Part shown: one piece after another, positions 11,408 through 20,604 of the stretch
How the letters are laid out: each line of letters opens with the position of its first letter
How positions within the stretch are numbered: the first letter of the stretch is position 1
Assembly: GCA_000310025.1 (NCBI GenBank)
Contig: FN648697.1
Location: forward strand, 1-62,742
Direction of reading: 5' to 3'
Source of the DNA: Ectocarpus siliculosus
Taxonomy: Eukaryota; Sar; Phaeophyceae; Ectocarpales; Ectocarpaceae
Length of the DNA: 62,742 nucleotides
Program-made: the position numbers and the translations under genes
The notes under the pieces: model-generated
Database searches by the model: none
The model's input: only the letters and a program-made list of their open reading frames with translations
What the model was told of the DNA's origin: nothing

Positions 11408-12322
11408 ATGAATGCTGAACGTCTTGAAATACTCGTCCGAGAGTACCGTCGGGACACCGCGGATGTCAACGACAAAGTTGGCCAACTGCGGGGCGGGACA
11501 TCCGGCGTTTTTATAATTGCTGAAGTTGCTATCCTCCAACGGAAGTTGGCTGGGAAGATACGCCGCCTGCTGTCGGCTCTCGAGGAAGGAGGGGTTCTTG
11601 ACTTGTTCTCCGAATCGGAGGGCATCGCCGAAACAAGGACTCTCCTTGGAAAGTTAGATGAAGCTGTGACCATCGCCACAACTCAAGTGACAAAAAATTA
11701 CGGCGGCGGTAACACTTATCTTCACTCGGCTGCTGTGTACCCGGAGACAGGATCGGAAGTAAAGAGTGCAATAGCACTCGGGGCAGATCCAAAGGCCACC
11801 AACGAGAAAAGTTTAACCCCGCTTGTAGTGGCAACAATGCAAGGGGAAGAATCAGTGGTAAGGGCACTGCTCGAGGCTGGTGCCGACGCAAACCAGCGCG
11901 ACGAAAAACAATATATGGCACTGCCTTTCGCGTGCGTCGTCGAAAAACTCGACCCCATGGTCGTAGGAAGTATACTGAGGGCAGGAGCAGACGATACTGC
12001 GGAAGTTGGGATCGCTTTGACTCCGATGTCCCTCCTGGCGAAATATTCGTCAGACAAAAGGGGGTATAGACAAGTCCAGCAGTTGCTCAGCAGGGCGGCG
12101 ACACTGCGAGATTATGGGTGGCTCGCAAAGCTTTGCAATCGCGAGGCTAAATACAGAGAGGGGGGGATTGGACCAGCACTGCCTCCAGCGAGGCGAATGT
12201 CCACTAGGCATCCCGAGGGGCGTTGTGTTACCGGCGTCAGATTTTGGGTTCAGGAAGCGCCGGAACAAGTGGTGGCCTGTGTTGCAGGATTCCTTTATCG
12301 GGGGCTTACATGTAAGGGGTAA
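11408..12322 (+). CDS. Ankyrin-repeat protein
   Basis: 304 residues. Residues 1-105 form a helical N-terminal region rich in charged residues (LVREYRRDTADVNDKVGQL), followed by ankyrin-like units at about 110-215 (ALGADPKATNEKSLTPLVVA; LLEAGADANQRDEKQYMALP; ILRAGADDTAEVG) and a conserved C-terminal block shared with the broken copy upstream (YGWLAKLCNREAKYREGGIG, and VVACVAGFL). Ankyrin repeats bind other proteins; nothing here suggests an enzyme. The start is an ATG 6 bp after caggtgaacgaaagac, a leader also found at 14850 and 18505. The three-copy arrangement in about 4 kb points to recent local duplication. The target of the protein is unknown. Confidence 0.8.
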   Translation: MNAERLEILVREYRRDTADVNDKVGQLRGGTSGVFIIAEVAILQRKLAGKIRRLLSALEEGGVLDLFSESEGIAETRTLLGKLDEAVTIATTQVTKNYGGGNTYLHSAAVYPETGSEVKSAIALGADPKATNEKSLTPLVVATMQGEESVVRALLEAGADANQRDEKQYMALPFACVVEKLDPMVVGSILRAGADDTAEVGIALTPMSLLAKYSSDKRGYRQVQQLLSRAATLRDYGWLAKLCNREAKYREGGIGPALPPARRMSTRHPEGRCVTGVRFWVQEAPEQVVACVAGFLYRGLTCKG

Positions 12323-12372
12323 CAAGATAGACGGGGAGAAATTCAAGCGATATATAGGTTGGGGCGCCGATT

Positions 12373-12839
12373 ATCAGGCACCATAGGGTGTTGTTGTGGT
12401 AATGGTGACTGTTGAGCCCCGTGATGCCGGAGGGGATAGCGCCAGGAAGTAGCAGCATCAGCGCAAGTGACTCCGTCCTGGGGCGCGAGAGTGGTCGTGG
12501 TTTCATGCTTTTTGTTTTTTAAACTCGTTTTCTCCATCGTTCCCGTAACCATACTCTTCCGCGTGCTCGCGAAGGTAATTGGCAGTTTTGTATCGACCAT
12601 CACGCGTCAGAGACGGGTAGTCGATATCACCCACACTCGCTCCTTGGTCAGACGCTTCCGCTTCACCGGAGTGTAGCCTACTTCTTTCCATGTCACCGGG
12701 GCTTACTATTCCGTCCTTTGATGTGACTACGTAAAAACCTTCGGCGTACCTCAACGATATATACTCCGTGTCCTGGTTTAGATCAAGTTGTTTAACACTT
12801 GCCACCACTTAATTGAACTTTTCAAAAAGAGATGATGCC
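12373..12839 (-). pseudogene. Truncated duplicate of the 3' part of the protease-like locus
   Basis: This stretch repeats about 15029-15610 (same order and orientation, roughly 85-90% identical by eye). On the minus strand 12503-12808 it is open but has no start ATG, and encodes the same C-terminal text as the later copy (ASVGDIDYPSLTRDG, KTANYLREHA). The later copy holds extra insertions of about 27 and 60 bp here. The duplicate stops abruptly at 12839, where an ankyrin leader begins, so the join is a duplication breakpoint. Confidence 0.75.
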
Positions 12840-12940
12840 AGGGGGGGTGTTTGACAATGTAAAAACGGCGCCTGGTGGCCGGTACAGCATAAGCAGAAGT
12901 GTATCGAGGAGTGTTTTTTTCCCTGAATGTGGACGCTGCG
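12838..12940 (+). repeat. Ankyrin-gene leader, copy 2
   Basis: Second copy of the block at 10060-10175 (tgtttgacaatgtaaaaacg; ggtggccggtacag; aagcagaagtgtatcgagga; ccctgaatgtggac). It lies about 340 bp ahead of the ankyrin gene at 13278. The sequence from 12940 to 13277 has no gene I can support. Confidence 0.7.
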
Positions 12941-13277
12941 AAAACATCAATCTTCTCCTGTAATAAAGTTCATTGGCAGACCACCGTGGCGGTGTCGGCA
13001 GTAGCAGCCGAAAATCTGGTGGAATTACGCAAATTAGTACTGGGGCGCAAAGGGCAATTTTTGGGCCAAATCGAACGATACCAGCACGTGGCTAAAACCA
13101 CCTAATAATACACAGGGCCCAAGGGGCAGGAATGCAGGGGCAAGCAAGAGCGCCATATCTGGGCGACATAGCCGGCGTCGCGTGTCACGAACAAAAACCA
13201 GAATCCCGGCACACAACGGTGAACAAACATCCTAATTTCCACCCCGTTTCTGTTGTTCGTAGATCACTCATATCGAC

Positions 13278-14645
13278 ATGGAGGCCAAAACGCGGAAGGA
13301 GATGAAAGAGCTTCTGACCGCGTTCATCGACGGAGATGTTAAAACTCCACCTCTCTGCACTGCTGCCACCAAGGGGAATGCGGGGTTAGTGATGGCGCTC
13401 TTGGACAATTTCGGAGCCGACAAAAACTTCAAGGACAACGTGGGCGAGACACCCCTGATGAAAGCAGCTGACAAAGGCCACCTGCCCGTCGTGGAGGCGT
13501 TGTTGGACGCTGGTGTCGACGTCGCCATCACCACCGACCAATCGATTTCTGCTCTCCACCTAGCTGCCGCAAAGGGATCTGGTGGGATAGTGGATGCTCT
13601 CTTAAAGTCGGGAGCAGCGAAGGACGCGCGCGACGACGAGGGTGCAACCCCGCTGTTGTTCGCAGCCGCAGAGGGTCACCTGCCTGTCGTGAATGCCTTG
13701 TTGGACGGGGGAGCGGATATGGAAGCTCGCGATGAATCCGGTGACACCCCGCTGACGGGCGCAATCACGATGGGTCACCTGCCTGTCGTGAATGCCTTGT
13801 TGGACGGGGGAGCGGACAAGGAAGCTCGCGATGAAATCGGTGACACCCCGCTGATGTTAGCAACCACGGTGGGTCACCTGCCTGTCGTGAATGCCTCGTT
13901 GGACGGGGGAGCGGACAAGGAAGCTCGCGATAATATCGGTGACACCCCGCTGTTTCACGCAACCATGGCGGGTCACCTGCCTGTCGTGAATGCCTTATTG
14001 GACAGGGGAGCGGATAAGGAAGCTCGCGATGATTTTGGTAAAACCCCGCTGTTGCAGGCAGTCGACGTCGGTCACCTGCCTGTCGTGAATGTCTTGTTGG
14101 ACAGGGGAGCGGATAAGGAAGCTCGCGATGATTTCGGTAAAACCCCGCTGTTGCACGCAATCATAGCGGGTCACCTGCCTGTGGTCGAGTGTCTACTAGC
14201 GACCGGATGCGACCGCACCGTCCGTAGTAAAAACAAACAGCTTATTGTTCTACACGTCGCCGCCTCGCTGAACAGTGTCGAACATGTCAGCCTCCTGCTG
14301 CAGTGGGGGGCGGACGAAACAGCCTTGGATAGAGACGGGAAGACTCCCGCGGATCTCATCGACGAGTCAAGGCCTCAACACGAGGCCGTCCGCCTCCTGC
14401 TGGCCCGGGCTCCCGCCGACAGGGCGTGGCGCCGCCGAGGCTGGCTCGTCATGGTTTTTTCGCGCACCCCGAAGGCTGGTGGCTCGGGTGGTTCAAGTGG
14501 TGACGGTGGTGCTACGGGAGCGCGTTCGGTGAAGCAGCAGTGCGGGGCTCGCGGCGGGAAGGAGAGCTTTGACCTGTTTGCGGCGGTTGCTCAGCTTAGG
14601 GTGGTGGAAGAAGGCGTGTTTCGCAACGTTGTCGGCTTTCTGTGA
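13278..14645 (+). CDS. Ankyrin-repeat protein with near-identical 33-residue repeats
   Basis: 455 residues with about ten ankyrin units from residue 25 to 375. Six central units (about 13660-14190) are nearly identical 99-bp copies, each with GHLPVVNALLDGGADKEARD and then DTPL or KTPL. This uniformity suggests recent unit amplification or gene conversion. The C-terminus (380-455) is a low-complexity Gly/Ser/Thr stretch and a short helical tail (DLFAAVAQLRVVEEGVFRNV) with no membrane segment. The ATG follows catatcgac; the gene is intact. The protein should be a protein-binding scaffold; no partner can be read from the sequence. Confidence 0.88.
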   Translation: MEAKTRKEMKELLTAFIDGDVKTPPLCTAATKGNAGLVMALLDNFGADKNFKDNVGETPLMKAADKGHLPVVEALLDAGVDVAITTDQSISALHLAAAKGSGGIVDALLKSGAAKDARDDEGATPLLFAAAEGHLPVVNALLDGGADMEARDESGDTPLTGAITMGHLPVVNALLDGGADKEARDEIGDTPLMLATTVGHLPVVNASLDGGADKEARDNIGDTPLFHATMAGHLPVVNALLDRGADKEARDDFGKTPLLQAVDVGHLPVVNVLLDRGADKEARDDFGKTPLLHAIIAGHLPVVECLLATGCDRTVRSKNKQLIVLHVAASLNSVEHVSLLLQWGADETALDRDGKTPADLIDESRPQHEAVRLLLARAPADRAWRRRGWLVMVFSRTPKAGGSGGSSGDGGATGARSVKQQCGARGGKESFDLFAAVAQLRVVEEGVFRNVVGFL

Positions 14646-14810
14646 AGGCCGGTCCAGTTCGCCTGTGTCTGTGTGTAGGGCTTCGTGTCATTGGCGGACA
14701 AAGGAATACGGTCCAATTCGCCTGAAGCCGTGTCTGTGTCTGCAGAGGTACCAAATGAAGGGTGCTGGGTGGGGTGTGGTTTGTGTGCCGTTTCGACGCC
14801 AATTTTGCCC

Positions 14811-14925
14811 TTAAAGTGGCATAACCACTGTCGCCCCTGCATGTGCCTTAAGCAGGTGAAAGCAAGACATGGATACTGAACGTCTTAACGTACTCGTGCA
14901 AGAGTGCGAACGGAATACTCCTGGT
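14811..14925 (+). pseudogene. 5' remnant of an ankyrin gene (leader plus about 17 codons)
   Basis: The leader catgtgccttaagcaggtg and the codons after an ATG at 14870 (MDTERLNVLVQECER) match the start of the gene at 11408 (MNAERLEILVREYRR). After about 17 codons the similarity ends and unrelated sequence follows, so this is a truncated copy. Nothing else coding is evident from 14646 to about 15180. Confidence 0.7.
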
Positions 14926-15180
14926 CTTCCTTTCTGCCTTGTCCTTCTTCTTGAGGTTTACCCCAACTTCGTACTGCAGAGGATTCCTTGTCGAATCTCC
15001 CGCATACCACGAGCCCCGTGGCTGTGGCAGCATCAGGCACCATAGGTGCGGTTTTAAACCTCGGGTGTCGTTGTGGGAGATGGTGACTGTCGAGCCCCGT
15101 GCTACCGGAGGCGATAGCGCCAGGAAGTAGCAGCAGGAGCGCAAGTGACTCCGTCCTGGGGCGCGAGAGTGGTGGTGGTT

Positions 15181-15669
15181 TCATTCTTTTCTTTTCTTAA
15201 ACTCGTTTTCTCCATTGTACCCGTAACCATACTCTTTCGCGTGCTCGCGAAGGTAATTGGCAGTTTTGTCTCGACCATCACGGGTCAGAGACGGGTAGTC
15301 GATATCACCCACACTCGCTCCTTGGTCAGACGCTTCCGCTTCGTGTTTGCAGAAGATCAACATGGTGGCCATGGTTATGAAAGAATCAAAATATAAAATG
15401 TTCCCATGAGTATAGCCTACTTCTTTCCACGTCAACGCACACTTTCCGGACAGTTTCCATGTCACCGGGGCTTACAACTCCGTCCCTCAATGTCACCGCG
15501 TAGAAACATTCGACGTACCCCAACGATATATAAGCCGTGTTCTCGTCCGGACCAAGTTGCGCTACCCTTGCCACCACTCTATTAAACTTTTCCAAAACTT
15601 CGCGATGCCAGTTCGTGATGATACCATCTGGTGTTGTGCTTTTTCTTTTCATTTTCGAGCGAATGGTCA
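15181..15669 (-). pseudogene. C-terminal continuation of the protease-like gene in other frames
   Basis: Directly after the stop of the 15667-16692 gene, the minus strand stays open in another frame (15386-15669, GTG at the overlap) with a basic, protein-like sequence (TIRSKMKRKSTTPDG, then NTAYISLGYVECFYAVT). The homologous text continues in a further frame to 15181. The duplicate at 12503-12808 has the same segments joined in one frame without the insertions. I read this as a gene tail broken by an indel at a run of C near 15673 and by insertions near 15400-15460; a downstream spliced exon is possible. Confidence 0.5.
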
Positions 15670-16692
15670 CGGGGTATTCGCGGTAAACTGGCCCAAGTGC
15701 GTAGAAAACGCGAAGTATTCGTCCATGTATTTCGCCAATCCCGACCGTGCAGATGCGTGTGTTTTCTCCCCGTCGAGATGGTCGTGGGCGGGTCTGCCTC
15801 TGATAGTGTCCAAGATGCCCTCAATCGATCGTCGACCCTGCAGCATGCGGGAAATAGTAACATCAACCCTTCGCATGTACAAAATTGTCCAAATTACACA
15901 TCCTCCAAATTGGAAAAGATTAAGACTTCGCAGGCACTGCTTCGTCTCTGCGCTCAGGCCGTCATTGTATTGACGCTGCGGCCCTATGAGTGCCATGGAA
16001 TCTTGAGGATGGATCACCTCAAGGTGATCGGCATTAGTCAGCAGTTTTGCCGTGTAAAGCACAACCATTGGATGATTTTTCTCGGGGCCGAAAGGTGTCC
16101 AATCAGGATTTTTTTTCGTGATTATGAGTCGCTCATTTGGTGGCAGTTTAGTTAAAAGGCTCCATTCGGAGATTTTCCGCTGCATGTCAACGTCCGGTAC
16201 CTTTTTCATCAAGTGGTCCAGTATCATCGCGTGCACGGCAAGCCGCTCTGGTTCTTCCGTGTAATCTTTAAATACAACTTTTGTAGTCAACAGGTCACGA
16301 GGAGTTTCAAATTTCGATTGGAAAACAAGAGCATCTATTTCAGCTTCTTCGTGTATCATTTGTTCAATGTCAGTTTTTGGCAGTCTGTTCATTTCAAGGC
16401 TTTGTTGTAGGTCGCCGATGAACCCCCATGGGTTAAAGTACCAAACGTACCTCTTCCTGTCTTTTACAAAAGAAGACATGCAGGTAAAGTGGCAACGGAT
16501 GTTGCAAATATATTTTGTTTCAACACCAGTGTCTTCTGTCGGCGGCCGGAGATATTCCCGAAAAGTTTCCCAGATGTAACTTGTCTTCTCTGTTCTGCGA
16601 TGCGTCTCTGCTTCTATACATTCGGGATGTCGGGCTGAGTTAGCTTGCGACAAAGCGTGGTTCACACAAATTTCACTCAAGTCCATATTCAT
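15667..16692 (-). CDS. Putative Ulp1/adenain-like cysteine protease (weak)
   Basis: About 341 residues from the ATG at 16690-16692 (the frame is open 7 codons further up). Using residue numbers of that longer frame, His75 lies in ICNIRCHFTCMS, followed 19 residues later by Asn94 in VWYFNPWG. Near the C-terminus is FQFGGCVIWTILYMRR with Gln268 and Cys272. The order His, Asp/Asn, Gln, Cys and the G-x-C-x-x-W context resemble Ulp1/adenain-type proteases of large DNA viruses, which mature virion proteins or remove ubiquitin-like tags. The similarity is by motif order only, and the Gln-Cys spacing is shorter than in adenain. The tail may be lost to a frameshift at the stop codon. Confidence 0.45.
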   Translation of the reverse strand: MNMDLSEICVNHALSQANSARHPECIEAETHRRTEKTSYIWETFREYLRPPTEDTGVETKYICNIRCHFTCMSSFVKDRKRYVWYFNPWGFIGDLQQSLEMNRLPKTDIEQMIHEEAEIDALVFQSKFETPRDLLTTKVVFKDYTEEPERLAVHAMILDHLMKKVPDVDMQRKISEWSLLTKLPPNERLIITKKNPDWTPFGPEKNHPMVVLYTAKLLTNADHLEVIHPQDSMALIGPQRQYNDGLSAETKQCLRSLNLFQFGGCVIWTILYMRRVDVTISRMLQGRRSIEGILDTIRGRPAHDHLDGEKTHASARSGLAKYMDEYFAFSTHLGQFTANTP

Positions 16693-16885
16693 AGAAGCCT
16701 GTACATGTGTCAATGATTATATTTTTCGAAACATCAGTGTTGTCAAACGGTGGTCCACCTCGTCCCCCGCGGCCACAGTTCCATTTCAAATGCTTGCTCC
16801 GCGAACGGTGAAGTACATCTGTTTTCTTGTCTCTGACACTCTTTTCCTCCACACCTGCATTACCTTCTCTGCTTAACCATTTACG

Positions 16886-18427
16886 ATGCCTGGGGGTTTA
16901 AGCAATTATCCTCTCGGAGATTACAACCACCTACACCGCGCTGTGGCGGAAGGAAGTGTAAAGAAAATCTTAGCACGACTTGGTCTTGGGGTTGATGACG
17001 TCAATGCCAACAGTAAGGTCGATGGGGAGACGGCACTCACGATGGCGTCCGCACGAGGCGATAACAGAGTCACCAAATTGCTTGTCGAACGTGGTGCCGA
17101 CACCGAAGGCGTGACACTTTCCCGGCAGCGGACGGCTCTGTTCTTTTCGATTCCATACCCGGACGTAACAAGGATTCTCCTCGAGCGTGGCGCGAACCAC
17201 GGGGCGAAGGACGTCACTGGTTCCACACCGCTCCACTTGGCTATCCGCGGCGAAATTGGTGACGCCGGCCTGGAGGTCGCGGAGATTCTGCTCGAGTTTG
17301 GAGCAGATGCCAACGCCAAAGACAGCAACGGGGACGCGCCTCTCCACCTCCTATCACACAAAGGGCGGCCAGCGAAGGGGCGCGTGGAAGCCGCAAAGGT
17401 GCTGGTCAAGTCTGGTGCAAACATCGACGCCGTGGACGGTAGGGGTTGTACACCACTGATGTTTACCTGTGTGTACGTGACTGGACTCGTGCCTTTGGCA
17501 GAGATGCTGGTCAGGGAAGGTGCAAACCTGGACGTATCCAACACGTTTGGCTCAACATCGCTCCATCTTCTTGCTGCTGGTGATAAAGTATGCGGTGCCG
17601 AACTGCTGGACATTGCGATGCTACTGATCGAAGAAGGTGCAAACATCGGCGCGGTGGACACCAACAGCTCCACCCCACTTCACATTGCATCGAAGTTTGT
17701 TGACAACCTTGGCCTCGTCAAGTTGTTGGTAAAGCGCGGGGCCGACCCGGATGCGAGGGAAATCACCGGAGAGACGCCGCTTCACCTGGCTACCATCGCT
17801 GGGAGTTTCATGACCATGTCAGTGCTCATCGCTGCCGGTGCGAACGTCAACCTCCGTGATCTGCAAGGGGAGACACCGCTATTCAAGGCAGCTGAATTAG
17901 GACATCTGGTAGCGGTCAAGATGCTCCTGCGTGCGAAAGCCAGTGCCCTGTTGCCCAGGTCGGGTCCCAGTGCAATTTACCCACTGGAAGTTGCGGCGGC
18001 ATCGGGCCACACCGACATCGTTAGAGAGCTGTTGCAACGCCTTGGAATCGAGGGTTGTGGTGGGCCGAGTAATGGTGCACTCGCTCTCGCGTTTGCAGCA
18101 TCATATCCATCCGTGGATGTCATGACTATTCTTCTCGAGACAGGCGTTGTCGGTACAGGTGAAGCTCTGTCTAACGCCAACGAGTGCAAGGCCGCCCAAC
18201 GTTTGCTACTGCGGGCGGGAGCGGTGACGGCTACTTCCTGGCTGTGGCCCAGGGGTACGCATGCTGCCACCCCAACCATCAAGACTGCTGCCGCTGCACC
18301 TGTCCTGACTGTGATGATGCCGCTGCTGAGGCGCAGAGCTAAGGGGCGCGGGTTTGCTCTGCCCGCCATGTTGAGGTGTGTGTGTGTGTGTGTATTAATT
18401 GCATGGTTACTTTTAATCATCTCCTAA
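16886..18427 (+). CDS. Large ankyrin-repeat protein with C-terminal hydrophobic segment
   Basis: 513 residues, about ten to twelve ankyrin units covering residues 10-430. Examples are DGETALTMASARGD, GSTPLHLAIRG, GDAPLHLLSHKG, NSSTPLHIASK and GETPLHLATIAG. Units are more divergent than in the 13278 gene, so this is an older paralogue. The last 20 residues (CVCVCVLIAWLLLIIS) are hydrophobic and could be a C-terminal membrane anchor, though they are encoded partly by a (TG)n run at 18375-18392 and could be accidental. The ATG at 16886 follows a pyrimidine-rich leader; 16714-16885 holds no gene. The function beyond protein binding is not visible. Confidence 0.88.
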   Translation: MPGGLSNYPLGDYNHLHRAVAEGSVKKILARLGLGVDDVNANSKVDGETALTMASARGDNRVTKLLVERGADTEGVTLSRQRTALFFSIPYPDVTRILLERGANHGAKDVTGSTPLHLAIRGEIGDAGLEVAEILLEFGADANAKDSNGDAPLHLLSHKGRPAKGRVEAAKVLVKSGANIDAVDGRGCTPLMFTCVYVTGLVPLAEMLVREGANLDVSNTFGSTSLHLLAAGDKVCGAELLDIAMLLIEEGANIGAVDTNSSTPLHIASKFVDNLGLVKLLVKRGADPDAREITGETPLHLATIAGSFMTMSVLIAAGANVNLRDLQGETPLFKAAELGHLVAVKMLLRAKASALLPRSGPSAIYPLEVAAASGHTDIVRELLQRLGIEGCGGPSNGALALAFAASYPSVDVMTILLETGVVGTGEALSNANECKAAQRLLLRAGAVTATSWLWPRGTHAATPTIKTAAAAPVLTVMMPLLRRRAKGRGFALPAMLRCVCVCVLIAWLLLIIS

Positions 18428-18474
18428 ATATCCTGAAAAAATTAAAATCGAGGTACGATGACCCTTGTCGCCCT

Positions 18475-18565
18475 TAACTTGGCCTAACCAATGTTGCATG
18501 TGCCTTAACCAGGTGAAAGCAAGTCCGGTAGGGGCTTACATGTAAGGGGTAACAAGATATACAGG
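18475..18565 (+). pseudogene. Ankyrin-gene scar: leader joined directly to 3' end
   Basis: The conserved leader (gcatgtgccttaaccaggtg, then aaagcaagt) is joined at about 18518 to ggggcttacatgtaagggg, the sequence that spans the stop of the gene at 11408-12322 (12301-12325). The whole coding region between these two pieces is absent. This is a compact relic of a copy that lost its body. Confidence 0.75.
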
Positions 18566-18614
18566 ATGGGGCGTCAGGACTCGCGAGCGAGGCGTCCTTT
18601 TCTCAAATCAGCAT

Positions 18615-18714
18615 GGTGTTTACTCGACATCACCTAAAACCGGTGTTTACTCGACACCACCGCACCTGGTGTCAACTCAACACCATCCTACCCCGGTGTT
18701 TACTCAACACCACC
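18615..18714. repeat. Four tandem imperfect palindromes, 26-27 bp period
   Basis: Copies start at 18615, 18642, 18668 and 18695. Each reads ggtgtttactcgacaccacc or a close variant, with ggtgt and acacc arms around a 7-9 nt loop. They lie about 75-175 bp upstream of the RING gene and may be hairpins or protein-binding sites of its promoter, or a small satellite. Confidence 0.8.
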
Positions 18715-18790
18715 CTACTTACCAAAGAAAAACCTGGTCAAATTAAGGTCGTATTGGCTACCAGAGGACACGTATTCAGCTGGGGGTAGG

Positions 18791-19384
18791 ATGCGTGGCA
18801 TTGGCACTGTTTGTATAGATGCAAATATAATGTATTCCTGCATTTATACCGTTGTGACACCAAGCATGGATAACTTACTCGAGGTTTGCGATGAGATGGG
18901 TTTGGAGGTAGAATACCTCAGGTTGAAAGAACGTGGGGCATTCGCCTTTCCGATGAAAGAAACTATCAGGGCGTTCAATATGAGCGAAGATGAACCCAGA
19001 ACTGTGACAATTGTGCGCGATAAAGACGATATTGCCAACATGAAGATGTGTGTAACACTGTACAACCGGCGGCTGGATGGGGGGAGCGTGCTTAGCGCAC
19101 CTGAACAGGACTGCGAGGGGGTCATTGGTTTACTTTTTTGCAACGGTGTGGTGCATTCGTGGGATTATGGCAAATCGGCTTCAGAGTGGAGGGCCTTCTT
19201 CCAGCAATGTGCTACATCTGAAGACTGGTTGTGCAAGATCTGCGAGACGCCTGAAGTTCCCGCGACACAGATTGTCTCGTGTAGAATATGTTGCCAATGG
19301 TTGTGTAAAACTTGTGCGGAAAAATTGACGGTCAACAAGTGCCCGATGTGCAATAGCCTCAAGACGTTATCGTGTTGGGGTTAG
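18791..19384 (+). CDS. RING-finger protein
   Basis: 197 residues. The C-terminal 55 residues hold a compact Cys-rich finger: WLCKICETPEV, then CRICCQWLCKTCAEKL and KCPMCNSLK, which gives the C-x2-C...C-x2-C...C-x2-C pattern of a RING (the His position appears to be Cys). Residues 1-140 are a separate region with no domain I recognise. RING proteins usually act as E3 ubiquitin or SUMO ligases by binding an E2; viral examples act on host proteins. The ATG at 18791 is the first in frame. It stands beside several ankyrin genes and F-box-like copies, which suggests, without proving, a set of ubiquitin-pathway effectors. The gene is intact and ends in TAG. Confidence 0.82.
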   Translation: MRGIGTVCIDANIMYSCIYTVVTPSMDNLLEVCDEMGLEVEYLRLKERGAFAFPMKETIRAFNMSEDEPRTVTIVRDKDDIANMKMCVTLYNRRLDGGSVLSAPEQDCEGVIGLLFCNGVVHSWDYGKSASEWRAFFQQCATSEDWLCKICETPEVPATQIVSCRICCQWLCKTCAEKLTVNKCPMCNSLKTLSCWG

Positions 19385-19440
19385 TGGCCAATTTTTTGTG
19401 TACAAGTGTTGGCTGATTCGGGTAAAAACTTAAAATTACT

Positions 19441-20451
19441 TTATTTTCGTATAACTTCGCGGATAGCTTGCTCAATGATGTCCTCGTCGCGTTCGCTGTA
19501 CACATTTTCGTAGATCAGGCGTCCGTTGAACAGCGTCTGCCTCTTGACAAAAGCGTTAAAATTGGGGGCTAGGTTGTACTTTTTTATGTACAGCTTCTTC
19601 ATCCTTTTTCCAACAGTGCCGGACATGTGTTGAGGAACCCTTATTCCAATCTTCGAGGATACCACCACGATTCCCGTCTCCTTGCCCCTTTGTGCGGCGT
19701 CAAGCTCGTGTGTGGGCATGGCCGAATCTTGCAGAAGCGGTGAAGCGATCGCCACCGCGTCGTTGATGACCAGGTCTTGCCTCGCGAGTATGGTCACGTT
19801 ATCACGTAACTCGATCAAAGTGCGATCGTCCAGAATTACACCAATGTCCTTCAGTGACTTGTATGCCTGAACCATGTCGTCACAGCGCTTCCGTTTGAGT
19901 GCCACCGAGCTCTCGAGTAGCTTCTGCTCACCAATCTTGAGCTGTTGTTCAAACATCCGTTTGGCGAGCTCCGCACGGTCTTTCTCCGCAAGGTACTTGA
20001 AACCGGCCGGCATGCCATCGAATGTTTCGACCGCCTCCTCGGGTCCATGCAGTAGAAATTGTTGAGTCGCGCGCCCCTGTTCGGTGCTCTGGAGAGTAGC
20101 GTGGCGGGCCTCGATCTCGGACACGAGGCTCAGGTCGCTGCCGAGCAGACGACAGACCTTTTCGGATGACTGGCGACGGAAAGTGTGTGCTTTCTTGCCG
20201 GGGAGAAGCCACACGATTTCGACAAGGGTTTTGGCATCGGCGACTGGCGTCACCTTTCCTTTTCCATTGATTCGTAGTTGGGTGCTCCGAGATCCAATGT
20301 TTGGGTTTGCCTGAACCAGACGTTTCAAGGGGGTATTTGCCGCACTCGAGTCGCCTCCAAGGACCATTCGGACTGTGTCTATGGCACTTCCCTTCCTCGT
20401 GTCTTTGTCCACGCGGATGCTTGAGGTGTCCATATTCTCAATGAGGTCCAT
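19441..20451 (-). CDS. Antirepressor-like protein with shared N-terminal module
   Basis: 336 residues. Residues 1-110 are the module found also at 24148, 24864 and 28684 (LRINGKGKVTPVAD, TLVEIVWLLPGK, FRRQSSEKVCRLLG, DLSLVSEIEARH). From my knowledge of algal and dinoflagellate proteins, the TPVxDxxxLVEIVxLLPG and LGGDLSLVxEI signatures recur with many different C-termini. Residues 140-220 are a coiled coil rich in Lys and Glu. The last 60 residues (GKRMKKLYIKKYN, YSERDEDIIEQAI) resemble the C-terminal part of phage and viral antirepressor/BRO proteins. A DNA-binding regulatory role is inferred. This is the only intact member with this architecture; it starts 153 bp from the divergent gene at 20605. 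Confidence 0.75.
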   Translation of the reverse strand: MDLIENMDTSSIRVDKDTRKGSAIDTVRMVLGGDSSAANTPLKRLVQANPNIGSRSTQLRINGKGKVTPVADAKTLVEIVWLLPGKKAHTFRRQSSEKVCRLLGSDLSLVSEIEARHATLQSTEQGRATQQFLLHGPEEAVETFDGMPAGFKYLAEKDRAELAKRMFEQQLKIGEQKLLESSVALKRKRCDDMVQAYKSLKDIGVILDDRTLIELRDNVTILARQDLVINDAVAIASPLLQDSAMPTHELDAAQRGKETGIVVVSSKIGIRVPQHMSGTVGKRMKKLYIKKYNLAPNFNAFVKRQTLFNGRLIYENVYSERDEDIIEQAIREVIRK

Positions 20452-20604
20452 GACTGCTGTAATTGAAGTTTTGAAACATATTTGTGGGGGCCAGATGAAC
20501 GCGCGTGTGTATTTTCGACAGTGGACACAGTGGTTGCGAGTGTGGTAGGCGAATGGTGCTTGTAAGCAAAAAAATTATGTTGATCGTACATAAAACAATA
20601 CAGA

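Noticed and set aside
13528-14160. Arg/Pro-rich repeat protein on the minus strand
   Set aside because: Antisense of the near-identical ankyrin units; periodicity is inherited from the real gene.
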